Origin: Pseudomonas citri
Lineage (GTDB): Bacteria > Pseudomonadota > Gammaproteobacteria > Pseudomonadales > Pseudomonadaceae
NCBI RefSeq assembly: GCF_025336485.1
Contig: NZ_JAODAB010000004.1
Coordinates: 186,001-250,000 of the forward strand
DNA: 64,000 nucleotides
Reading direction: 5' to 3'
The notes under the pieces: model-generated
What the model was told of the DNA's origin: nothing
Database searches by the model: none
What the model saw: only the letters and a program-made list of their open reading frames with translations
Translations under genes and position numbers: made by a program
Shown: in pieces, positions 17,745 through 26,796 of the stretch
How positions within the stretch are numbered: the first letter of the stretch is position 1
Layout: each line of letters begins with the position of its first letter

Positions 17745-20728
17745 AGGGCCTCTGGATCTACTTGAAAGGGAATATTCACCTGCACGCACGCTCCTTGCCC
17801 GGGGGCACTGTCTACAGTCACCGTTCCACCGAGCATATGCCCGCGCTCGCGCATGCCGAGCATACCTAGCGTGCCCTTGGACAGTTGCTTCGGGTCGATG
17901 CCCCTACCGTTGTCCCGCACTTCGATCAGGACGTGCTCGGCACTGCACTCCAGATGAATATCCACCCGACTCGCATGCGCATGGCGAGCGACATTGGTCA
18001 GGGACTCCTGAATCACTCGAAAAATCGCAGTAGCGCGCTCGTCGTCGAGTTCCAATCGAGCCGATGGTGCTCTCAGGCGGCAGGCAATGCCCGCATTGTG
18101 CGAAAACTCGGAAACCAGCCATTCGAGAGCCGAGATCAATCCCATGTTTAGTGCAGAGGGACGCAGGCTGGTGGCAACGTTGCGAACCACCTGGATCGTT
18201 TCGTCGATCCGCCCCATCAGCACCTGGACTCGCTCCACCAGCGCCGGTTGTTCACTGCCGAATTCCAGGCGCAACAGCGAAATGCCCATACGTAGAGCGG
18301 TCAGCTGCTGCCCAAGTTCGTCATGAATTTCCCGGGCAATGCGCTTGCGCTCTTCTTCCCGCGTGGTTTCGCGGTAGCTGGATAGCTGGCGAAGTTGCGC
18401 ATGGGACTCCTTCAGTCGCTGCTCCGCCGCCCGCATGGCGCTGACATTGCGCCCGACCGCAAGAACACTGACAAGCGCCTCATGTTGATCACGCTCCGGT
18501 ACCAGGCGAACCTGGTAGCTGGTAACTTTTGCGCCCTGTTTAGCCGGAACGTCCAGGGATATCTCCTCCTCGGTAACTTTGCAGGTACGAATGATGTATT
18601 CGAGCTTGTTTTGAAAAAATCGCGCCTGATCCAAATCAGGTGCCACTTCGCAAGTTTTTTTACCCAGCAGAAAGCTCAGCGGACAGCCGAACATGCGTTG
18701 CGCTGCGGGGTTGGCATACAAGATTCGGTTCTGCAGGTCGAAGCGAGCAATGACATCGGGAGTGTTTTCCACCAAGGCGCGGAACTCCTGCTCGCTGGTC
18801 AGCAAACGGTTTTCCATTTGTTTTCGTTCGGTGATATCACGGCTGATTCCGACGATACGGTAGATTTTTCCCTGTTCGTCTCGAACAGGAATGAACGTCG
18901 AGAGAACCGCGATGTTCCCCGCCGGCAACTCCAATTCATCTTCCCATTCGATACTTTCTCCACTCGCCAGGCAGCGTTCCAGAACAATCAGGACCTTGCG
19001 TGCTGTTTGCTCTGGGCTTGATTCGCCCACGTATTGGCCAATCAATTGCTCGCGACGAAACCCTGAAGACCGTTTGAACGCTTGGTTAACCTCGAGACAT
19101 CGAAAGCGTTGATCTTCCGTCACTTCCAACAGATAGAGACAGTCCGACGAATTGTCAAAAATCTCCCGATAACGCCTCTCAGTGTCCCACTGCGCGGCTT
19201 GTAGTCGCTTGCGTTCACTGATATCACGGGCGAGCGCCAAGTTGTAACGCTGACCGTCAAGCTCGAAATGAGAAACGCTGATTTCGACCGGAAAAATGGC
19301 ACCGGCCTTGGTCCGGTGGTAGCTCTCGATAATTTCGAGAGAACGCCCTGAAATCTTCGAAGCAGCGAACCAAGACTCCCGCAGCCGCTCGTTACTCCAG
19401 TTAGGATCTATGTCGGCGACGGTCATGCACAGCAGCTCTTCTCTGCTGTATCCCAAACATCGACAGGCTTGGTCGTTGACATAGTGGAAGCGGGCCTGTT
19501 CATCCAGCAAAAAGGCAGCCTCTTGCACATGACTGAGGGCAAAATCCATCAGAGAAACGCGCTCTTGGGCCTCGATAAGCCGGCTGAGGTCTTCGATCTG
19601 GATGACAAAATACAAAGGACTGTCGTCTTTGGCGCGTATCATGCTGGCGGTCAAGTGCACCCGCAGGTAGCGACCATCGCGGTGCTGGTAGCGTTTTTCA
19701 AGACGCACGTAGGGAACCTCGCCCATGATCAGGCGTTGGGCGTCAGCGTGCGCTCTGGACAGATCGTCCGGGTGAATCAGTGATTCGCTGATGGTCTGCA
19801 GGAACTCGTCCTCACTGCGTCCGAGCATCTCACACAGATGAGGATTGACGCGCAACCAGCGGCCATCGAGGGCCAGCAGCGCCATGCCGATGGCTGTGGA
19901 TTCAAAAGCAAGGCGGAACCGCTCTTCGCTTTCGAGCAGTGCCTGTTCGACGCCTTTGCGCTCGCTGATGTCGTGCAGGAAACCGAACCAGATAATCGAA
20001 CCGTCCGCCTCCAGCGTCGGCTTGGCACGGCCCTCGAGCCATATATCACCCTTTTGTGGATGTCGCACCCGGTATTCACAGTGCCAGGGAGCCATGGAGC
20101 GTGCCGACTCGGCAATCGTTTCCTGGAGCCGGACCCCATCGTCAGGGTGAAGGCGTTCGAATAAAATACCGACGTCGCGCTCCAGTTCCTGCACTGTTAC
20201 GCCATAATATTTTTCGTAGCCAGGCGAGATCCAAGGCATGGAATACGTGCCATCACTGCCCAGGCGCAAGGTACCGATGATGCCTGGAGCGGTCTCGGTG
20301 ATCCGTTGCAGCCAGTGATCCTGCTCCAGAAATTCGTCCAGGCTCTTAGGGGCTTCAACCGGGACGATCTCGACCAGCAGAAATGCGCCCACAATCGCCA
20401 GCTTGCTACGACCACAAAGCAGAGTGCCATCCTTGTGTCGATAGGACAGTTCATCAGGCTGGTCAACGAGACGCCATGGCAAGACGTGACCCTTTTCAGC
20501 GTTTGGGACCACACGATCGGCCGGATGAATCAGTTCGGCAAACGGAACGCCTGACAAATCCGCCGCAGAGTAGCCGAACTGCTCAATAAAAACGGTATTG
20601 ACCTTCAATATCCGCCCAAGATCATCGAGTAGAACCAGGGCACAGGACACCAGTTCGAAAGTAGCCTCGAACAGTGGGGATTGCGCCATTCGTGCGTTCA
20701 ACGCATCCACTTCCATAGAGAGCATCAT
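17741..20728 (-). CDS. Six-PAS sensor histidine kinase, NarL-partner type (about 995 aa)
   Basis: A soluble kinase with six PAS domains in a row at about residues 20-130, 145-260, 275-390, 400-510, 525-650 and 655-765, then a HisKA_3 dimerisation domain whose phospho-acceptor His is in REIHDELGQQL. A HATPase_c domain with the N box VIQESLTNVARHA and G boxes DNGRGID and GTLGMLGMRERG ends the protein. No membrane segment is visible, so it senses a cytoplasmic or diffusible signal. It is coupled by ATGA overlap to the response regulator. The ATG at 20728 was taken as start; a GTG six bases upstream and an ATG at 20725 are equally possible. It lies 125 bp after the cyclase that ends the cellulose operon and has no obvious terminator before it. 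Confidence 0.93.
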   Translation of the reverse strand: MMLSMEVDALNARMAQSPLFEATFELVSCALVLLDDLGRILKVNTVFIEQFGYSAADLSGVPFAELIHPADRVVPNAEKGHVLPWRLVDQPDELSYRHKDGTLLCGRSKLAIVGAFLLVEIVPVEAPKSLDEFLEQDHWLQRITETAPGIIGTLRLGSDGTYSMPWISPGYEKYYGVTVQELERDVGILFERLHPDDGVRLQETIAESARSMAPWHCEYRVRHPQKGDIWLEGRAKPTLEADGSIIWFGFLHDISERKGVEQALLESEERFRLAFESTAIGMALLALDGRWLRVNPHLCEMLGRSEDEFLQTISESLIHPDDLSRAHADAQRLIMGEVPYVRLEKRYQHRDGRYLRVHLTASMIRAKDDSPLYFVIQIEDLSRLIEAQERVSLMDFALSHVQEAAFLLDEQARFHYVNDQACRCLGYSREELLCMTVADIDPNWSNERLRESWFAASKISGRSLEIIESYHRTKAGAIFPVEISVSHFELDGQRYNLALARDISERKRLQAAQWDTERRYREIFDNSSDCLYLLEVTEDQRFRCLEVNQAFKRSSGFRREQLIGQYVGESSPEQTARKVLIVLERCLASGESIEWEDELELPAGNIAVLSTFIPVRDEQGKIYRIVGISRDITERKQMENRLLTSEQEFRALVENTPDVIARFDLQNRILYANPAAQRMFGCPLSFLLGKKTCEVAPDLDQARFFQNKLEYIIRTCKVTEEEISLDVPAKQGAKVTSYQVRLVPERDQHEALVSVLAVGRNVSAMRAAEQRLKESHAQLRQLSSYRETTREEERKRIAREIHDELGQQLTALRMGISLLRLEFGSEQPALVERVQVLMGRIDETIQVVRNVATSLRPSALNMGLISALEWLVSEFSHNAGIACRLRAPSARLELDDERATAIFRVIQESLTNVARHAHASRVDIHLECSAEHVLIEVRDNGRGIDPKQLSKGTLGMLGMRERGHMLGGTVTVDSAPGQGACVQVNIPFQVDPEAL

Positions 20729-20853
20729 CTTCACTCATCAAACAGTCGCTTATAGGGAGGGCTTGTCGGTGACTCCTCGTAGCGGCAAACATTGTCCTCA
20801 CGAAAATCTCTGTCCCGTGGGGCATCTCAATCAAGGGATCAACTGCAATACGC

Positions 20854-22773
20854 TCACTGAATATCCGCCAGCACCACCTGATTGCGGCCCCGCGCCTTAG
20901 CGCTGTAAAGCGCCTGATCGGCGTGCCTGAGCAGGTCGTCCGCCGCCCCTTCCTTGGTAATGCCCATGACCGCTAGACCTATGCTCACGGTGACTACGCC
21001 GAACGGCGACATCGCATGAGGCAATGCCATTGTTTCTATCGCCCGACAAACCATTTGCGCATGCTCCATCGCCTTGTCGAAACTGGCGATCGTGGTAATG
21101 AGCACAAACTCCTCGCCGCCGTAGCGTGCCGCTAAATCCCCCACTCGCTGGACATGAGCCTTAAGCGCCTGGGCGACACTTCGCAGGCAATCATCACCAG
21201 CCTGGTGCCCGTAATGATCATTGTATTTCTTGAAGTAGTCGACATCGATCAGCATGAGCGAAAAAACGGTACTCGCCTGCAAGCCGCGCCGCCATTCGCT
21301 GACCAGCGTTTCATCGAAATGCCGACGATTGGCGATACCGGTCAAGCCATCGATAGTGCTCAGTTTGTACAATTGTTGATTGGCTTTTTCCAGTTCGGCG
21401 GTACGGTCCTTCACCTTGAGTTCCAAATGGTCATGCGCGTCCTGAACCCGCTCAGCCATTTTAGTAAAGGCGCGAGCCAGTTCACCGATCTCATCGCAGG
21501 ACTGAGTCGGCAGCTGCTGAGGCGGCAAGCGCTCTTTGCCCACACCGAGCAGTCGCGTGGCCTGGATCAGTCGAAACAGCGGAGCGGCTACCTGCTTTTG
21601 CAGAATGGAACGCAGGATGAATATCTCCACCAGCAGGGTCAGCAAGCCAAGTACAACCACAATGAGCAGGTTATCGAAGATTGCCGGGATCATGAATTTG
21701 CGCGGGTAGTGGACAGCGAGCACCCAGGGCGTATCGGGAATGAGGCCCATCGCGACGATGTCCTCATGTGTCTGGATTATCCGCGCCTGACCGGGCGCCA
21801 GCGCGGGAGCGGCTTCGAGCAACGGATAATATTGAGTCATCTTGAGGGACCGGATGGACGCATTGCCCGCGCTGCTTTTGACGTGTTCCATGACGGCAGG
21901 ATGATAGATCAGCGTGCCCTCCCCATCGGCGATGAACAGTGTGCTGTACGCCCCCTGCATGGCGGGTTTGGCCGTGCGTTTCATCAACTCATCGAGCAGC
22001 ACATCGACACACGCCAGGATGTGGTGCTTACCGGACGCATCGGCCACATCGGGCGTGGCGATGGTCGTCATCCAGGCATTGTTGGAAAAATCCCAATACA
22101 TGCGGGTGAACAGCGAGTCGCTTGCGGGCGTACCGAAGCCACGCTCATAAAATTCATAGGTTTCGAGTTTGAGGGCATCCGATCCCGAGTAGCCGAACAC
22201 CTTGGCGATATCGGCGTCCTGATAGACAGGAAAACCTTTTTCAGGCACCACGCCGTAGAAATTGAACAGCCGCCCCCTGGTGCTGGAACCGTACTTGTGG
22301 GACAGCAGATAAGACAGGGTGAATCGCGCCCGGATATCGTCGTTGGGCGCAATGTCGGGAGCGTAGGTCGCCGACATCCCCGCAAAACGGCGTCCGTCGG
22401 CCAGCGGCTGGCCTTCGAACAGCTGCGGACGCTGCGTGTAAGAGCCGTCCTCGTGGCGGTAAAAAATCTGCTGAAAGTCGTGTACCAGCGTCGCCTGCAT
22501 GCCAGGATGGGCCAGGGTCTCCTTGAACTCCTTGAGAAAGTTCTGCTGCAGATCCTTGATTTCCTGAAACGGTAAGGACTCACGTTGCAAGGATTGCTCG
22601 GTGGACAAAAGCAACTGGCCGGTCACTTCCCTCTCGATCGAGGTGGAGTTGACGTAGTAGGAGATGGCCCCCGCGCTCAGCGATACCAGGCCAATGCGTA
22701 ATATGGCAAGACGCAAGGCGCGCGTAGTGAGCGAATGCTTATGGGATACGACTTTGGGGTTTTCTCGCACCAT
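20854..22773 (-). CDS. Cache-HAMP-GGDEF diguanylate cyclase at the end of the cellulose operon (639 aa)
   Basis: TM1 is at about residues 22-45, a large periplasmic Cache-like sensor at about 46-345, TM2 at about 350-375, HAMP at about 378-435, a short coiled linker and a GGDEF domain at about 465-635. The active site is GGEEF (ARYGGEEFVLI), a functional variant, with an RxxD site (RVGD) five residues before it. The ATG follows AAAGGAGAT at 7 bases. It lies 65 bp downstream of bcsC on the same strand. Inferred role: local supply of the c-di-GMP that activates BcsA through PilZ and binds BcsE, so that a periplasmic signal switches cellulose synthesis. Confidence 0.92.
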   Translation of the reverse strand: MVRENPKVVSHKHSLTTRALRLAILRIGLVSLSAGAISYYVNSTSIEREVTGQLLLSTEQSLQRESLPFQEIKDLQQNFLKEFKETLAHPGMQATLVHDFQQIFYRHEDGSYTQRPQLFEGQPLADGRRFAGMSATYAPDIAPNDDIRARFTLSYLLSHKYGSSTRGRLFNFYGVVPEKGFPVYQDADIAKVFGYSGSDALKLETYEFYERGFGTPASDSLFTRMYWDFSNNAWMTTIATPDVADASGKHHILACVDVLLDELMKRTAKPAMQGAYSTLFIADGEGTLIYHPAVMEHVKSSAGNASIRSLKMTQYYPLLEAAPALAPGQARIIQTHEDIVAMGLIPDTPWVLAVHYPRKFMIPAIFDNLLIVVVLGLLTLLVEIFILRSILQKQVAAPLFRLIQATRLLGVGKERLPPQQLPTQSCDEIGELARAFTKMAERVQDAHDHLELKVKDRTAELEKANQQLYKLSTIDGLTGIANRRHFDETLVSEWRRGLQASTVFSLMLIDVDYFKKYNDHYGHQAGDDCLRSVAQALKAHVQRVGDLAARYGGEEFVLITTIASFDKAMEHAQMVCRAIETMALPHAMSPFGVVTVSIGLAVMGITKEGAADDLLRHADQALYSAKARGRNQVVLADIQ

Positions 22774-22838
22774 CTATCGATCTCCTTTGCCGCCATCTCC
22801 CGATCACGACGTCTTGATCCGCATGAAATCCTGACCAG

Positions 22839-25694
22839 TCACTGCATTTTCGCATAGGGCGATAGGGGTTCGACTGGCAAAGGCAGGTTGCCTTGCCAAG
22901 GGTCGAAGGTGTAACGCAAGTAGAGCAGTGCACGGCTTGGCGCATAGTCTTCGCTGTGTTGCCAGGCCAATCCACCGCCCAGCACGAGGTGCTCCGAAAG
23001 ACGGCGCTCAACCAGACCTCGCAGGCGCACGTTGGCACCGCTGGTGGTGCCTGCGCCCTTAACCTCGCTCACATCCTCGGCAGCGAAACCGGCCTGTTCG
23101 ATACTGCTCAGCCATTTCGCCCCCCCGCCTTCCAGCGGGTAAAGTTCGCTGGTCTTGGTTGTCGCATACGCCCAGCCGAGCGAGCCTTCCAGTCGAACCG
23201 ACCAGTCAGCGTTGCGCCAGGCGTAATCGAGCGGCACACCCATTGAGTAATACTTCTGCGGGCTGTAGTAGCCGCCCTGCCCCAAGGTGAACTCGCTCAG
23301 GTCCTTGTCATAGCTCCAATACATCAGCATCAGGCCAGTGCTCAGACGCTCGTCGGCCCGTTCGATCAGGTTGTAGTAGTAGCCGCCCATCGCCGAACGA
23401 CGGCTGTTGTCAGCGACGTTCTCACCCCCCAGCCAATGCGCGCCAAGGCTGGCCCATACGCCATCCACTGCGCTGGTGGCATGGCTCAGATCGAGGCGCA
23501 GACCATTGGCGGTGACGCCGCCCCAGCGGACGCCGCTGACGGAGTCGACAGCCCCGGCACGGGACAGCAGTGAATCGTTCACGGGGCGCCGAGAGGCCAT
23601 CAGTTTCCAGCCCAGGGAATTCCAATCACTGGCGAAGCTGACCCCGCCCAGCCAGTTCGAGACGGGAAAGCCTTCGGCAGAATGACCGATATCCAGCGTC
23701 CAACGCTCATCTCGCCAACCGATTGCCAATGTGTTACCGCGGGCACGTTGGGTGTCGCTCTGGCAGCCGTCAGACAGCACTGCGCCGGTTGCACGATTGC
23801 GCAGGCGGATCGCGCAGGTTCCGAATCTTTCGCGATGCAGGCCGTCGGCATCGGTATGAAAGCGGCCGGCATCGAGGTCGACGTTTTCGGCCTGGACGAA
23901 ACCCTGGCCTTCAGCGATCGGCATGTCGAGGCGCAGAATTGAGGTCTGGGCCAGCAAGTCGGAGATACCCGGTGTGGTGTTGTCGGAGCGCCAGGCGATG
24001 TCGTGGTAGAGATGAAGGGTCGGATTCTGCTGCTGGTACAAGGCATTGACCTCTTTGCGCAGGCTGCGCGACATTCCGCGGTCGGTATCCTGCTCACGGC
24101 TGGCCAAGGTCAGTGCGCGATCGTCCCGGGGACTGGCCTGGGCGGGGATCAACAGGCCGGTCGCCGCCATCGCTTGGGCGTACTTATCCAACGCCAATTG
24201 AGGTTGCTGCCTTGCCATCAACTTGGCGCCGTCGCGCAACGCATTGGCCTGCGCCAGCAACAGGCGACTTTGCAATTGCTCGGCCAGGTCACGCATGGGC
24301 TGACTCCAGGCCGGTCGCGCAATCCACGCCAACGCGTCCAAAGCCTCGTTGTCGCGACCATTGGCACTCAGATACAACGCCCGGGCGTAACGCGCCTCGG
24401 GATTGTCTGCTTGACGCTGCATCAGTTGGCGGAAGGTGTCATCCGCCGCGCGGGCCTGTCCAAGCGCCTGCTGGGCCTTGGCCAAATGAAAGGCCAACCA
24501 GGGATCGTCCGCATCAAGTGTCCTTGCCTTCAACAGCAGGCTGTTGACCTTTGCCCAATCGGACCGTTGCGTGGCGGCATCGGCCTGAGCCTTCAAGCGC
24601 GCAAGCGCCAGGCTCTGGCGCAACGCCTGGAATTCACGCTGCTCGCCAGGCGTCAACGTATCGAGAAAGGCTTCAAGTTTGTGCGGCGATTGTGCCTGGT
24701 ACAGACGGACCAGTGCCTGTAACGCCCTGGTATCGCTTGGCCTGATTCGGCGGGCCTGCTCGTACGCCTTGCCGGCCTTGGCCAGGTCCTTGCGCCGCAG
24801 AGCCTGGTCACCCTCGCGCAACAATACCGAGTAGTGGTCGACGGTTTTCGGCACTTGCTGCCGACGCTTGGCCGCCGCCTGCCTGGCCGGATCGGCCAAG
24901 CGCTGCTGCTGAAGCTGCAACTGTCCAGCCGCCTTGCCCTTGAGAGGTGAATTCGGGTAATGGGCGAGAAAGTCCTGCCAGCCCCGTACGCTGTTCTGAC
25001 TGATCGGCAGACGGTTCAGGTAGTTGTATTGCTGCTCGGCGGCGTCGTTGCTCGCCAGCGGATCACTCGCCAACCGATGCAGTATCGCCAGGCCCTCGGC
25101 GTCTTTTTTCTGCGCCAGAAGCAGGTTCGCGAGCACCAGCCGCAGTCCGATGTTGCCCGGATACTGACGGTCCAACACCCGCAGTTGCTCGATGGCCGTT
25201 GCCTGCTGCCCGGCCATGCCGCTGCGTACCCGCCAGTAGTCCAGTGCGCTGGCAAGATCCGGTGGAGCATCGCCAAACAATTGCCGGTATACCCTGACGG
25301 CCTCTTGCGCTTTCCCCGCCGTTGCCAATTCACGCGCCTGATGCAAGCCCTTCTGCCCATCTGCGCTTTGCAGCGTCAACAGGTTCTGGGCCTGGCGCAA
25401 TTCCGGGGAGCCCGACGCCTGGCGCTGCAATCGTTCCAGTAATAGCTGGGCCTGCGCCTGATCATGTTGCAGCAGTGCCTGCCGGATCCCGGCGACCAGC
25501 ACTTGGGGCTCGTCGGGGGCGATCAGGTTCAGGCGCGCCAACGCGTCACGGACCAGGTCTTCGCGGTAAAGCGCTTCGCCGACACGCATCTGTTCCAGAA
25601 ACCGCTGTTGCTGATCAATTGGGTCGGTGGCCTGGCCCTGCGCGGGCCCACACAGACATCCCAACAGCAACGCCCACCCCGTTACTTTTTGCAT
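22839..25694 (-). CDS. bcsC: Cellulose synthase outer-membrane subunit BcsC, short TPR region (951 aa)
   Basis: A signal peptide (about residues 1-21) precedes a periplasmic TPR scaffold (about 22-580), followed by the BcsC_C outer-membrane barrel (about 600-951) through which the glucan leaves. The barrel section starts at LHLYHDIAWRSDNTTPG and ends RYTFDPWQGNLPLPVEPLSP, a family signature. At 951 residues it is shorter than the usual 1100-1280, the shortage lying in the TPR part; the frame is continuous. The ATG at 25694 overlaps the bcsZ stop by 13 bases. It follows bcsZ as in Escherichia coli (bcsA-B-Z-C). Confidence 0.93.
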   Translation of the reverse strand: MQKVTGWALLLGCLCGPAQGQATDPIDQQQRFLEQMRVGEALYREDLVRDALARLNLIAPDEPQVLVAGIRQALLQHDQAQAQLLLERLQRQASGSPELRQAQNLLTLQSADGQKGLHQARELATAGKAQEAVRVYRQLFGDAPPDLASALDYWRVRSGMAGQQATAIEQLRVLDRQYPGNIGLRLVLANLLLAQKKDAEGLAILHRLASDPLASNDAAEQQYNYLNRLPISQNSVRGWQDFLAHYPNSPLKGKAAGQLQLQQQRLADPARQAAAKRRQQVPKTVDHYSVLLREGDQALRRKDLAKAGKAYEQARRIRPSDTRALQALVRLYQAQSPHKLEAFLDTLTPGEQREFQALRQSLALARLKAQADAATQRSDWAKVNSLLLKARTLDADDPWLAFHLAKAQQALGQARAADDTFRQLMQRQADNPEARYARALYLSANGRDNEALDALAWIARPAWSQPMRDLAEQLQSRLLLAQANALRDGAKLMARQQPQLALDKYAQAMAATGLLIPAQASPRDDRALTLASREQDTDRGMSRSLRKEVNALYQQQNPTLHLYHDIAWRSDNTTPGISDLLAQTSILRLDMPIAEGQGFVQAENVDLDAGRFHTDADGLHRERFGTCAIRLRNRATGAVLSDGCQSDTQRARGNTLAIGWRDERWTLDIGHSAEGFPVSNWLGGVSFASDWNSLGWKLMASRRPVNDSLLSRAGAVDSVSGVRWGGVTANGLRLDLSHATSAVDGVWASLGAHWLGGENVADNSRRSAMGGYYYNLIERADERLSTGLMLMYWSYDKDLSEFTLGQGGYYSPQKYYSMGVPLDYAWRNADWSVRLEGSLGWAYATTKTSELYPLEGGGAKWLSSIEQAGFAAEDVSEVKGAGTTSGANVRLRGLVERRLSEHLVLGGGLAWQHSEDYAPSRALLYLRYTFDPWQGNLPLPVEPLSPYAKMQ

Positions 25695-26791
25695 GCGCCC
25701 GCCCAATTCGGTATCAGACGTCCGTTCTTGTCAAAACGATATCGCCGCTCATCCCAGCCTTGGCCGAATAAGATCAGGGATTGGTTGTAATAAGCATCGG
25801 GCGCGGGCGGTTCCCGACGCAGGCGTTCACGTTGCCCCATCAACGCCTCAGCGCCGCCGGGCACACTGGCCAGCATGGGCAGCAGCGCCGCGGAAAACCC
25901 CACGGGACCTTTGCCGGTATCAGCACCGGTTCGGGTGTCGAGTATTTCCGGCACGCCCCCCAGACGAGTGGTCAACGCCAGCATGGGTTGGAAGTGGCCG
26001 AGCAGTTCACGCCTTCCGGGCGCATCCTCGGCCAGCATGCCGAGCCATAGATAGACTCTGATCGCGTCGTAGCTGCCCTTGGCACCTGTGACACTATCGG
26101 CTGCCCAGCCCTGCCCATTTCGCCACTGTAACCAGTCGGGGGCCAGCCCCATGGGCGAGCCCTCCATCAGCAGATGCTGGGAATTGTCTGCGAGCTCGCG
26201 CCAGATCAACGCGACCTGGGCAAAACGCGCCAGCAATTGCGGAGGCAGGTAGCTGGGATTCAGGCGCCAACTGTCGATGCCATCAAAACCCTGCCCTCCC
26301 GGGAGCAGCATCAGGCCCAGCCCTGGCAGTTTGCGCAAACTCTGCGTCGCGCTCAGCCAGAGCATATTGAGCCCGAGCTTTTCATAGACGGGTTGGCGCC
26401 ATAGCCGACCTGCTTCCAACAGGCTGTAGGCGATCCATAGGTCGGCATCGCTGGCATTGTTGGCGTCGAGTACTTTCCAGCGCCCTTCCTTGTCTCGGCC
26501 CCATTGCCAAGCCGGCAACTGACGGGACAGATCACCCCCGGCCAGATTGTCCTGGGTCCAGCGCAACAACCGGGCAAAGCTTGCCCGGTCATTGGCCAGC
26601 AGCGCGAAGAACAGGCCATAGCTCTGCCCTTCCGACGTCGTGATCCGTTGCTCGGTGGACGGATCGACGACCCGTCCGTCAGGGTTCACCAGCGCCTGCC
26701 TGTAACGCTCCCAGGCCGGCCAGCCGCACTGGGCCGCGCTCGCCGGGCCAATGACACTCAGGGTCAACAGCAGCGCCAGGAAAGCTTTCAC
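25682..26791 (-). CDS. bcsZ: Periplasmic endo-1,4-beta-glucanase BcsZ (GH8, 369 aa)
   Basis: A family-8 glycosyl hydrolase that trims nascent cellulose in the periplasm. It has a signal peptide (FLALLLTLSVIGPASA), the mature start QCGWPAWERYRQ, the catalytic-acid segment RITTSEGQSYGLFFAL and the ASDADLWIAYSLLEAGR segment that carries the base region. The length is normal. I chose the GTG at 26791, which lies 7 bases after AGGAG and places the signal peptide correctly. A GTG at 26800 overlapping the bcsB stop is the alternative. Confidence 0.95.
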   Translation of the reverse strand: MKAFLALLLTLSVIGPASAAQCGWPAWERYRQALVNPDGRVVDPSTEQRITTSEGQSYGLFFALLANDRASFARLLRWTQDNLAGGDLSRQLPAWQWGRDKEGRWKVLDANNASDADLWIAYSLLEAGRLWRQPVYEKLGLNMLWLSATQSLRKLPGLGLMLLPGGQGFDGIDSWRLNPSYLPPQLLARFAQVALIWRELADNSQHLLMEGSPMGLAPDWLQWRNGQGWAADSVTGAKGSYDAIRVYLWLGMLAEDAPGRRELLGHFQPMLALTTRLGGVPEILDTRTGADTGKGPVGFSAALLPMLASVPGGAEALMGQRERLRREPPAPDAYYNQSLILFGQGWDERRYRFDKNGRLIPNWAGACKK

Positions 26792-26796
26792 CCGTA

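Noticed and set aside
21154-22575. Plus-strand ORF of 473 codons
   Set aside because: Antisense of the Cache-HAMP-GGDEF cyclase, with composition of a shadow frame and no family motif.
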